The notes beneath the pieces were generated by a model. That model was given only the letters and a program-made list of their open reading frames with translations, was not told the origin of the DNA and made no database searches. From Planctomycetota bacterium (GTDB taxonomy: Bacteria; Planctomycetota; Phycisphaerae; UBA1845; CAIVHJ01), in assembly GCA_022565195.1 (NCBI GenBank), contig JADFJZ010000152.1, positions 1 through 5,386 of the forward strand: DNA of 5,386 nucleotides, in the 5' to 3' direction. Made by a program: the position numbers and the translations under genes. This document shows, in pieces, positions 1 through 5,295 of the stretch. How positions within the stretch are numbered: the stretch's first letter is position 1; each line of letters starts with the position of its first letter.

Positions 1-420
1 GAACTGCGCCGAGCTTAGATTGGCAACCTGTTTCGCCAGTAATTCAATCCGATCCCGCATCTCTGCTTGAATCAGATGCTTGGCCTGCTGATCGAGGGTG
101 TCCCGCAACCCTTGAGGCAAATAGTCATACATGTTCTGCTGTGTGGCGGAAAGATCCAAGATCACAACGTAGGAAAGCAGGTCAGGAAACGCTGCTAAGA
201 GATCTGCGAATAAAGAACGGGATTCAGTGGACAGGAGGCAGCCTTTGGGCTCCCCATGTTTCCGTTCCTTCTTCGACAACCCTGCCACGTAATTCTTGTA
301 AGCATGCTGAACGTCGGTAGTTATTGCATCAGGAACGATTATGGACGCCACTACGCCGAATGCGCCTCCCTGGTTGTCATTTCTGCTGAAGTTTCCTGAT
401 TCGTCGAAGTAGAACTGCAT
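1..420 (-). CDS. DUF3800-like protein, N-terminal part (cut by window edge)
   Basis: An open frame runs from an ATG at 420 to the left edge, giving 140 residues with no stop, so the C-terminus is missing. The protein begins MQFYFDESGNF, the D-E-S-G start typical of DUF3800 proteins, followed by a hydrophobic strand (FGVVASIIVP, about residues 21-30) and a second one with an acidic residue (LLSYVVILDL, about 81-90). This alternation of strands and acidic residues fits the family, whose biochemical role is not settled as far as I know; a nuclease-like fold is only a guess. A GGTGAG about 5 bases upstream of the ATG could be a weak ribosome binding site. The stretch appears lower in GC than the cluster to its right, which suggests transfer. 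The reading frame is secure; the family call rests on the N-terminal motif. Confidence 0.75.
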   Translation of the reverse strand, partial: MQFYFDESGNFSRNDNQGGAFGVVASIIVPDAITTDVQHAYKNYVAGLSKKERKHGEPKGCLLSTESRSLFADLLAAFPDLLSYVVILDLSATQQNMYDYLPQGLRDTLDQQAKHLIQAEMRDRIELLAKQVANLSSAQF

Positions 421-453
421 ATCGCTCACCAACGAACGGGGATAGATAGATCG

Positions 454-654
454 TTACTCATCGCTATCGCCTCGATGTGTTTCTGAATCAAGACCCAATG
501 CGCGAAAATAGTTGGCCGGGTGGCCCATGTTCTTCAGAACGTGGGGGACACGAATTTGTTGGTCGTATTCCGTGGCCAGATTCGAGGCTCCGCGATCGAA
601 GAACCCCGGCAACGTGCGATCTGCATTTGTGACGCGCTCCCCTGCGGGTTGCCG
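454..654 (-). other. Short open frame of unknown status, possible gene remnant
   Basis: A minus-strand frame is open for 66 codons between a TAG at 655-657 and a TAA at 454-456. It has no convincing start: a TTG lies in the middle of its first third, and the only ATG (526-528) would leave 24 residues. The translation is not low-complexity and includes LATEYDQQIRVPHVLKNMGH, which reads like a real protein tail. It stops 33 bases before the DUF3800-like start on the same strand, so it could be the broken end of an upstream gene or part of a dispersed repeat. I do not recognise it. In a GC-rich genome a frame of this length also occurs by chance. Confidence 0.25.
524..545. repeat. Inverted repeat (hairpin) in the left intergenic region
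   Basis: CCCATGTTCT (524-533) and AGAACGTGGG (536-545) are inverted copies separated by two bases. Nine of ten positions pair as Watson-Crick and one is a T/G wobble, so RNA from either strand would fold into a tight hairpin. No T-run follows on either side, so it is not a standard terminator. It lies within the short open frame at 454-654 and may belong to a dispersed intergenic repeat. Confidence 0.55.
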
Positions 655-683
655 CTAAACATTGCCGCACCGGTGCCACCTGT

Positions 684-711
684 CACTCACTACTCGTTAC
701 TCGCTACTCGT
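684..711. repeat. Tandem heptamer array, consensus TACTCGY
   Basis: There are four 7-base units in a row: CACTCAC (684-690, degenerate), TACTCGT (691-697), TACTCGC (698-704) and TACTCGT (705-711). On the minus strand these read as ACGAGTA-type units. The array begins inside the last codons of the PDZ-like protein gene and supplies its TAG stop and its last residues. A second array of different sequence but the same 7-base period lies at 5162-5196. Confidence 0.8.
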
Positions 712-2806
712 TGCTGCCTGCGTCGCGCAGCTTGAGGATGATCTCGGCTTGCAGCTCGAAGGGTTTGGCGCCGAACTGCCGGTAGGTGATGCGCTCGACG
801 ACGTTGCCGAGGTCTGCCAAAAGTTGGATGGCGTTGCCTGTGCCCACCAGCAAGCCGCGCAGGCTTTGCGGGGAAGGTTTGGGGAGGTAGATCTCGACGT
901 CGCTGACCCGTCCGTGGCGTTCGATGCGGAGCGTTCGCAGTCCGCCGCCGGGCTTGGCCTGGAGCTTCTGGCGCAGATCCTCTTTCGGATCCTCCAGCGA
1001 CAAGAACTCGCCGTCGATGCCGAGGATGTAATCGCCCGGGCGCAGCTTGCCGTCGGCAGGCCGGCCTTCCAGCGTGCGCATGACGTAAACTTTGCCCGGC
1101 GTCTGCGCGTTGTCTTTGCGCAAACGCACGCCCAGCCGCACGGGCGTGGCCTGGAAGTAGTCGCGCAGGTTCTGAAACCACTCGCTGCGCAAGAGTTCGG
1201 AATCGTCGGCGAGCAGCATGGGCTGCAGCGCCGCCAGTTGGGCGGCGATCCGGCGAGGATTGAGCAAACCGCGAACTTGCGTCTCCCGATGCGGTGTTTC
1301 CGGCGCCGTGGCCCAGCGTCGGAACTCCGGCAGGGCGTACGTTCCGTTCCGCGAAGCGTCGATGATCTCCTTCACCACGCTGGGATCGCTGCCCACCACG
1401 AGGTGATTGCCGATGGCTGTGATGCTTGGCTGGAAGTCGCTCCACAATCCGCCCCCGGGCTCCGCGTCGGTCAAGCGCGTCACGCGCAACGTGGTGATCG
1501 CGTGATCCTGATACGTGCTCGATTCGAGGGCGATCTCATGGCGGGCGGCGGCCTGGTGCGTGTTGATGATCCCCGCGATGCTCTCGCAGATCCGCGACAG
1601 CGTGGTCACGGCCTGGGAGGCCTGCTTGGCCTCGGTGATGTAAGCGAGCCTCAAGGCATCATCGGATTGCCCGCCGGCCAACATGCACCACGTCGCCCGT
1701 GGGCCCAGTTCCGAAAGCGGCATAATGCCGTGCAAGCCGTAGGTTTCCACGGTTCGGGCCAATTGGCGGTAGAACGAAGGCCCGCTGCGGGGCAGGTAGC
1801 GAACGCCGAACTCGACGATCGACGCCATGTCCACCGGCAGAACCCAGGCCGCAATAGTACTCGGCGGCAGAAGCTGCAATTGGTCGGCGCGGAGGACCTG
1901 CTGATACGGCAGTTCCCGAACGCTGCGCAGGCCGCGGAACATACAGCGGACCCGATCCGGTTCCAAATGGATCTGGACGCAGCCGGTTTGCAGATGGGGC
2001 AGCGCTGCCGGGCGGAATTGGAGCAGCCTGTCGTCCTCTGCCGGGCGGCGCTGGACGAACAACAGACCGGAAGCCTGCGGATCCGCCCAGCGCACATCGT
2101 CGCGGAAGCGGCGGTGATCCAGCAAGCTGGCGCGTTCGTGGCCCGCGAGCATCCGCGCCGATTGCTCGAACATTGCCGACCCGCTTCCAATATCGCTGAG
2201 CACAAAGACCTCGCCGTTGGTCGCGATCCACAATCCGCGCGACGAATGGTAGACCTTGACCTTTCCGTCCTCGCGGACCAGCTCGGCGGACTTGATTTCG
2301 AGCGCCCGAGCGAACGCCTCGGCATCGTTCGGCCGGCAGATGGCGATCATCTCCCTGCCACGCTGGCGCCAGGATTGCAGGGCAATGACGCGCGGCTGGC
2401 CGACGAGCAGCGCCTGGATCTCGGGGTCGGGCAACTCGGCGAAAGCTCCGACGCGCCCCAGCAGCGCGCGCCACTTTTCGTGGTCGGAAATACGGAAGTA
2501 GATTCCCGCATCGTTGGGCACATAGCGAGCCAGCGGTTCCAACAGTTCGGTCGCATGCTTGCTCGCCCCGCGGTCGACGGCTCGCTTGTCGGGTTTCGAT
2601 TCGCCGACCTTGCCCCCGCCGCCATCGGGCTCTTGGGCGGATGCGGCAGCCGGCATCGCGATCATGGCGATGGCGAACACCAACCCGGACATCTTTGTGG
2701 TCGCTTTCGTGAACCGGAAACTCACCAGATTCGGTGGTGGGAAGAGTCTGCCCATGACTTCAGCGTCTGCGGGTCGGCGCTGGCCGTGAATCCAGGACGG
2801 TCGCAT
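704..2806 (-). CDS. Exported protein with C-terminal PDZ-like domain
   Basis: This 700-residue frame is the third gene of the sigma-factor cluster. Near the N-terminus a hydrophobic stretch (about residues 39-55) ends in AASAQ, a good signal-peptidase site after residue 57, so the protein should be exported. Residues about 70-100 (LEPLARYVPNDAGIYFRISD) resemble the start of DUF3352-like secreted planctomycete proteins; that likeness is weak. Residues about 570-640 look like a PDZ domain, with LRPGDYILGIDG at 588-599 and the closing strands LRTLRIERHG and VEIYLP. No protease catalytic triad is evident, so binding or scaffolding is more likely than proteolysis. The ATG at 2806 is 20 bases after the anti-sigma stop; ATG at 2755 or 2692 would give a more usual signal-peptide length. 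The last residues, SNE, come from the heptamer repeat. The precise function is unknown. Confidence 0.85.
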   Translation of the reverse strand: MRPSWIHGQRRPADAEVMGRLFPPPNLVSFRFTKATTKMSGLVFAIAMIAMPAAASAQEPDGGGGKVGESKPDKRAVDRGASKHATELLEPLARYVPNDAGIYFRISDHEKWRALLGRVGAFAELPDPEIQALLVGQPRVIALQSWRQRGREMIAICRPNDAEAFARALEIKSAELVREDGKVKVYHSSRGLWIATNGEVFVLSDIGSGSAMFEQSARMLAGHERASLLDHRRFRDDVRWADPQASGLLFVQRRPAEDDRLLQFRPAALPHLQTGCVQIHLEPDRVRCMFRGLRSVRELPYQQVLRADQLQLLPPSTIAAWVLPVDMASIVEFGVRYLPRSGPSFYRQLARTVETYGLHGIMPLSELGPRATWCMLAGGQSDDALRLAYITEAKQASQAVTTLSRICESIAGIINTHQAAARHEIALESSTYQDHAITTLRVTRLTDAEPGGGLWSDFQPSITAIGNHLVVGSDPSVVKEIIDASRNGTYALPEFRRWATAPETPHRETQVRGLLNPRRIAAQLAALQPMLLADDSELLRSEWFQNLRDYFQATPVRLGVRLRKDNAQTPGKVYVMRTLEGRPADGKLRPGDYILGIDGEFLSLEDPKEDLRQKLQAKPGGGLRTLRIERHGRVSDVEIYLPKPSPQSLRGLLVGTGNAIQLLADLGNVVERITYRQFGAKPFELQAEIILKLRDAGSNE

Positions 2807-2826
2807 GGCAATCCAACTGAGGCTGG

Positions 2827-3471
2827 CTACAGCAATTCCCCGCCGTCGTCCAGGTCGGGCAACAACTCGATGATGTCCAACTCCGGCTTGCCCGGGGCGG
2901 GTTTGCCCGGGGCGGGCAGAAGATCGAAGTCCGGATACGGGCTCGGCAGCATATCCTCCGGATCGATGGTGGTGCGGAGATGATCGATGCTGTAGTGCCC
3001 CAAATCGATGGAAGACGAAATGTTGTCGGTGGCATCGAAGAGCAGGCCCAACGGCAAGCCGCTGATCATAGTGGCAGCCGGGATCGACTTGATCATGTCC
3101 GGCGAAACCTCGGCGCCTGCAATCTGGTCGTCCTGAACTGCGGTCGGATAGAACACAACCACCGCAGCAATGGCCGCCGCCACACCGAGCAGGCCGCCGG
3201 CGACCTTCATGCCGCGCGAAATCCCAAGCCAGCGGCGGGAGGTCTTCTCTTCATCAAGAATCGCCATGAGGCGGTCCGTGAAATCGGCGGACGGACGCGG
3301 CTCGCACGCGTCCAGGCGGATCACGTTGCCGCAAGCCTCCATCAGCGTCAATTGGTGGCGACAGGCGGCGCACTCCAAACGATGAGCATCGACTTCCGCG
3401 ACCAGCGATGCCGACAACTCGTCATTGAGGTACGAATCAAAAAGGTGTTGAGTTTGCTCGCAATTGATCAT
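2827..3471 (-). CDS. Membrane-anchored zinc-finger anti-sigma factor
   Basis: The product is 214 residues. The N-terminal domain carries Cys4 and then His30, Cys34 and Cys37 in the H-x3-C-x2-C arrangement of the zinc-finger anti-sigma (zf-HC2/ZAS) family, which traps a partner sigma factor in the cytoplasm. One membrane segment follows at about residues 88-108 (from MKVAGGLLGV to VVVFY), leaving roughly 105 residues outside; this part is acidic and proline-rich and has a PAPGK duplication. I chose the ATG at 3471 because the zinc domain starts there and GGAAG lies 4 bases upstream; an ATG at 3528 would overlap the sigma gene and add 19 residues foreign to the family. It starts 49 bases after the sigma gene and is almost certainly co-transcribed with it. 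Release by redox change or by proteolysis cannot be told from sequence. Confidence 0.92.
   Translation of the reverse strand: MINCEQTQHLFDSYLNDELSASLVAEVDAHRLECAACRHQLTLMEACGNVIRLDACEPRPSADFTDRLMAILDEEKTSRRWLGISRGMKVAGGLLGVAAAIAAVVVFYPTAVQDDQIAGAEVSPDMIKSIPAATMISGLPLGLLFDATDNISSSIDLGHYSIDHLRTTIDPEDMLPSPYPDFDLLPAPGKPAPGKPELDIIELLPDLDDGGELL
2888..2917. repeat. Two-copy 15-base tandem repeat inside the anti-sigma gene
   Basis: TTGCCCGGGGCGGGT (2888-2902) is followed directly by TTGCCCGGGGCGGGC (2903-2917), identical except for the last base. It encodes a duplicated PAPGK pentapeptide in the extracytoplasmic part of the anti-sigma factor. A unit of exactly five codons keeps the frame, so copy number could vary by slippage without breaking the gene. 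Confidence 0.85.
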
Positions 3472-3520
3472 GACACTTCCAACTCGAATCAAACGCCGAT
3501 CCGCGGCTGTCTGTTTCCTT

Positions 3521-4156
3521 CTATGCAATCGCCGCGTTCAGGATGCTGAGCTTCTGCCAATCGTCGACGAATGCGGGCTCCAGCAGATCTTTCAGCTTCG
3601 CCCGGGCGCGGTGCAAATGACTCTTGACCGTCGCCACCGGCACATCCATGACCACGGCGATTTCCTGGCAACTATGGCTCTCGCGATAAAACAGCGTGAC
3701 GGCCAGCCGCTGTGTGGTGCTGAGGCGATCAACCGCCCGCCATACGGCGTCCTTCAACCGGCGGGCCTCCTCGCTTTCGGCGATCTCGGTCGTGCCCGGT
3801 TCGCCGGTGCTCTCGAAGGTGCTGAAATCAATGTCCGCATCGACGATCTTATTCCGGCGACGCAGACTGTTGAGCGCCAAGCGATAGGCTATGGTGAACA
3901 GCCAGGTACTGAAGCGATAAGTCGGATCGAACGAATCGATCGCCGTCATGGCCTTCAGCAGTGCTTCCTGGCAGACATCCTCGGCGTCCTGGTGGTTCGG
4001 CAGCACCCGCCACACGAATGCGAACAGGCGCTGCTGATACTGCTCGATCAAGGCGCGCATCGCCTCCCGATCGCCGCGTTTGACGGAGTCAATCAAGCGT
4101 TGCTCCTCCAAACGACTCAGGCGCTCCGTCGCTGTGTTATTCCCGCGGGTGCCCAT
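3521..4156 (-). CDS. RNA polymerase sigma factor, ECF subfamily
   Basis: The 211-residue product has the two-domain layout of extracytoplasmic-function sigma factors. Region 2 spans about residues 35-101, with the core-binding motif DAEDVCQEALLKAM at 57-70 and the -10 recognition helix within FSTWLFTIAYRLALNSLRR (82-100). After a roughly 35-residue acidic linker, region 4 spans about 134-193, with a helix-turn-helix at 162-187 (CQEIAVVMDVPVATVKSHLHRARAKL). No extra C-terminal domain is present. The ATG at 4156 is the only plausible start: an in-frame TAA lies three codons upstream and the next Met is deep in region 2. It heads the cluster and is followed by its probable anti-sigma factor. No good Shine-Dalgarno sequence sits at normal distance; GAGG is 14 or more bases away. 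The subgroup was not determined. Confidence 0.95.
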   Translation of the reverse strand: MGTRGNNTATERLSRLEEQRLIDSVKRGDREAMRALIEQYQQRLFAFVWRVLPNHQDAEDVCQEALLKAMTAIDSFDPTYRFSTWLFTIAYRLALNSLRRRNKIVDADIDFSTFESTGEPGTTEIAESEEARRLKDAVWRAVDRLSTTQRLAVTLFYRESHSCQEIAVVMDVPVATVKSHLHRARAKLKDLLEPAFVDDWQKLSILNAAIA

Positions 4157-4171
4157 GTATACTTATTATAC
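4157..4171. repeat. Inverted repeat abutting the sigma start codon
   Basis: GTATA (4157-4161) and TATAC (4167-4171) form a perfect 5-base inverted repeat around a 5-base centre. It covers the TATAAT box and touches the ATG at 4156. It is short and AT-rich, so it may be accidental, but its position suits an operator. Confidence 0.35.
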
Positions 4172-4193
4172 CTCGACGGGCTCGGAGGGTTTC
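4165..4193 (-). promoter_or_regulatory. Candidate promoter of the sigma operon
   Basis: A perfect -10 hexamer TATAAT lies on the minus strand at 4170-4165, eight bases before the ATG at 4156. The hexamer 17 bases further upstream is GAAACC (4193-4188), a poor match to TTGACA; it looks more like an ECF-type -35, but no ECF-type -10 stands at proper distance. Transcription from this -10 would begin within about two bases of the start codon. Confidence 0.4.
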
Positions 4194-4202
4194 ACCCCTC
4201 CG
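4183..4202. repeat. GC-rich inverted repeat between the divergent genes
   Basis: CGGAGGG (4183-4189) pairs perfectly with CCCTCCG (4196-4202) across a 6-base loop. It overlaps the -35 position of the sigma promoter. No T-run follows on either strand, so it is more likely an operator-like site than a terminator. Confidence 0.55.
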
Positions 4203-4250
4203 GAAACAATAAAGATACCCTGTTGCGACCTCCCAGTCGAGGCGTCGGCA

Positions 4251-4279
4251 TTGCCGGATGATACATAAGTTACTATAAC
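4251..4279 (+). promoter_or_regulatory. Candidate smpB promoter
   Basis: TTGCCG (4251-4256) and TATAAC (4274-4279) are separated by exactly 17 bases. They match the housekeeping -35 and -10 consensus at 4 of 6 and 5 of 6 positions. The predicted start of transcription, around 4285-4287, lies only a few bases before the ATG at 4290, so the mRNA would have almost no leader. This agrees with the absence of a Shine-Dalgarno sequence. Confidence 0.5.
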
Positions 4280-4291
4280 GTAATACGTTAT
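4275..4291. promoter_or_regulatory. 17-bp perfect palindrome over the smpB -10 box and start codon
   Basis: ATAACGTA (4275-4282) and TACGTTAT (4284-4291) are perfect inverted copies around a single central A. The left arm covers most of the -10 box and the right arm includes the first two bases of the ATG. A protein dimer bound here would block transcription. The palindrome is seen directly; its operator role is inferred. Confidence 0.55.
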
Positions 4292-4760
4292 GGCAAAAAA
4301 GAAGCCGAAACCCGGCGGTCAGAATGTGGTGCAGAACAAAGCAGCCCGATTTCGGTACGAAATCCTGGAGCGGATGGAGTGCGGAATGGCCCTTAAGGGC
4401 ACGGAAGTCAAGAGTTTGCGTAATCGGCAGGCTTCGCTCGAAGAAGCCTTCGCACGCATCCAGGGCGAGGAATTGTGGCTGATTGGATGTCATATCAATC
4501 TTTATACGGAGGGCAACGTCCAGAACCACGAGCCCACCCGGCCGCGGAAGCTCCTGGCCCATAAGCGGGAGATCCGCAAATGGATCCCGCAGGTCAAAGC
4601 GAAAGGCCTGACCATTGTGCCTCTGGACATCCATTTCAACACGCGCGGGCTCGCGAAGATCACGCTGGCGCTGGTCCGCGGTAAAACGTTCGCCGATAAG
4701 CGACAGGACATTCGGAAACGAGAACACCAAAGGGAGATGGAACGTGCCATGCGGCGCTGA
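4290..4760 (+). CDS. smpB: SsrA (tmRNA)-binding protein SmpB
   Basis: SmpB binds the tRNA-like domain of tmRNA and carries it into the A site of stalled ribosomes, which starts trans-translation. At 156 residues the protein has normal family length. Diagnostic features in order are a basic N-terminal tail, NKAARFRYEI (16-25), the conserved GTEVKSLR (37-44), AFARI (53-57), ELWLIGCHINLY (61-72), the NHEPTRPRKLLAHKREI block (79-95), and a basic C-terminal tail from about 130 (KTFADKRQDIRKREHQRE) that in the family enters the mRNA channel. The ATG at 4290 follows the predicted promoter almost directly and has no Shine-Dalgarno sequence. The gene is divergent to the sigma operon and appears monocistronic. 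No ssrA gene is visible in the window. The alternate frames over it are shadows. Confidence 0.97.
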   Translation: MAKKKPKPGGQNVVQNKAARFRYEILERMECGMALKGTEVKSLRNRQASLEEAFARIQGEELWLIGCHINLYTEGNVQNHEPTRPRKLLAHKREIRKWIPQVKAKGLTIVPLDIHFNTRGLAKITLALVRGKTFADKRQDIRKREHQREMERAMRR

Positions 4761-4906
4761 TCGCTCACAGTCACGAACATCGACGCGGCGGCTCACTGAA
4801 TCCGGCAAGCACCCGCCGCCGATGAGAAAATGCTCCGTTTCGCAGCCATTTCCAACCCCCTCGCGCCGTCTCATCTCCTGGGGTGGCATCGTTCCGGAGT
4901 CGCGGT

Positions 4907-4912
4907 TATACT
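4907..4912 (+). promoter_or_regulatory. Candidate -10 box for the 47-aa gene
   Basis: TATACT matches the -10 consensus at 5 of 6 positions and lies 55 bases before the ATG at 4968. The hexamers at 16-18 base spacing upstream do not resemble TTGACA. A start about 7 bases downstream would give a leader of roughly 50 bases that includes the strong ribosome binding site. Confidence 0.3.
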
Positions 4913-4967
4913 GCGCGGGTTCGAGTCCGGACGGGCGATAGTTCTCTTGCTCTGAGGAGGTTTGGAT

Positions 4968-5111
4968 ATGGATCCCACATCACTGCTCGATTTGATCCTC
5001 GCGATCATTTCGCTGCCGTTTCAAATCATCCACGAGTTGGTGTTTGCCATCGGCGACTTGCTCGTGTTTGACATCCTGGGCCTTGGACCGTTCTTGCCCA
5101 TCCGGCTGTAA
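4968..5111 (+). CDS. Small hydrophobic protein, 47 aa, unknown function
   Basis: The ATG at 4968 is preceded by a perfect AGGAGG (4955-4960) with seven bases of spacing, the best such signal in the window. The frame ends at TAA (5109-5111). The product begins MDPTSLLDLILAIISLPFQI and goes on through ELVFAIGDLLVFDILGLGPF to end LPIRL. It is almost wholly hydrophobic, with a few acidic residues (D2, D8, E23, D30, D35) and a lone basic R46, so it is probably membrane-embedded or lies along the membrane. There is no signal-peptide cleavage site and no cysteine. A hairpin follows 12 bases after the stop. smpB ends about 200 bases upstream, so a separate transcript is likely. I do not recognise a family. 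A small membrane regulator or a toxin-like peptide are both possible, but nothing specific supports either. Confidence 0.7.
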   Translation: MDPTSLLDLILAIISLPFQIIHELVFAIGDLLVFDILGLGPFLPIRL

Positions 5112-5123
5112 GCGAGAGAGACA

Positions 5124-5150
5124 CGCTTCGGCGCAAGCGAAGCCGAAACG
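5124..5150 (+). terminator. Hairpin after the 47-aa gene, possible terminator
   Basis: TTCGGC (5127-5132) pairs with GCCGAA (5142-5147), extended by CG/CG (5124-5125 with 5149-5150) across one mismatch. An alternative stem is GCTTCG (5125-5130) with CGAAGC (5138-5143). The two folds are mutually exclusive. No T-run follows, so intrinsic termination is uncertain, although the place is right for the end of the small gene's transcript. Confidence 0.35.
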
Positions 5151-5161
5151 CCCGCAGAGCT

Positions 5162-5196
5162 TTCGGAACTCGCAATTCGGAATTCGCCATTCACGC
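5162..5196. repeat. Tandem heptamer array, consensus TTCGSAA
   Basis: There are five consecutive 7-base units: TTCGGAA, CTCGCAA, TTCGGAA, TTCGCCA and TTCACGC. The last two are increasingly degenerate. The array is intergenic and shares its 7-base period, though not its sequence, with the array at 684-711. Confidence 0.7.
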
Positions 5197-5244
5197 GTTG
5201 TGCTAAGCCAAACTAGTCAATGATTGCACAGTTGTTCCATCATA

Positions 5245-5273
5245 AGCCGATTCGACGGCTGTGGATTCTTTTT
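5245..5273 (+). terminator. Weak hairpin followed by a T-run
   Basis: AGCCG (5245-5249) and CGGCT (5256-5260) form a 5-base stem with a 6-base loop, and five T residues follow at 5269-5273 after an 8-base gap. The gap is too long for an efficient intrinsic terminator. It lies in the proposed left end of the insertion sequence, where it could damp incoming transcription. Confidence 0.25.
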
Positions 5274-5274
5274 G

Positions 5275-5290
5275 TGGTCCTGGAGGACCA
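5275..5290 (+). promoter_or_regulatory. Hairpin sequestering the transposase ribosome binding site
   Basis: TGGTCC (5275-5280) and GGACCA (5285-5290) form a perfect 6-base stem around the loop TGGA. The Shine-Dalgarno GGAGGA (5282-5287) lies in the loop and 3' arm, five bases or so from the ATG at 5296. RNA carrying both arms would hide the site and reduce translation. Confidence 0.5.
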
Positions 5291-5295
5291 AGATC

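Noticed and set aside
667..676. 10-base palindrome GCACCGGTGC
   Set aside because: It is short, does not extend and is GC-rich; palindromes of this length are expected by chance and it has no promoter context.
520..735. A 71-codon plus-strand frame in the left intergenic region
   Set aside because: Its C-terminus is made of the heptamer repeat, it has no ribosome binding site and no recognisable motif.
662..2983. A 773-codon open frame on the plus strand opposite the PDZ-like protein gene
   Set aside because: It is in codon register with the minus-strand gene, so its stops would require TTA, CTA or TCA codons there, which are rare in GC-rich genes. The minus strand has the signal peptide, the PDZ-like domain and operon spacing; the plus-strand product shows no recognisable domain.
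3472..3528. Longer anti-sigma start at 3528
   Set aside because: It would overlap the sigma gene and add 19 residues before the zinc-binding domain; the ATG at 3471 has a closer Shine-Dalgarno sequence and fits the family start.
3464..4261. A 265-codon plus-strand frame opposite the sigma factor
   Set aside because: It is in codon register with the clearly recognisable ECF sigma gene and is explained by the same codon bias.
4785..4820. GGCGGC and GCCGCC inverted repeat after smpB as a terminator
   Set aside because: The loop is over 20 bases and no T-run follows, so it does not resemble an intrinsic terminator.
4137..4889. A 250-codon minus-strand frame over smpB
   Set aside because: The plus strand encodes an unmistakable full-length SmpB; the minus-strand product has no family features.
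4914..4930. tRNA T-arm-like sequence (GGTTCGAGTCC)
   Set aside because: The flanking bases do not pair into a proper 5-base T-stem, and no anticodon arm, D-arm or acceptor stem is found upstream.
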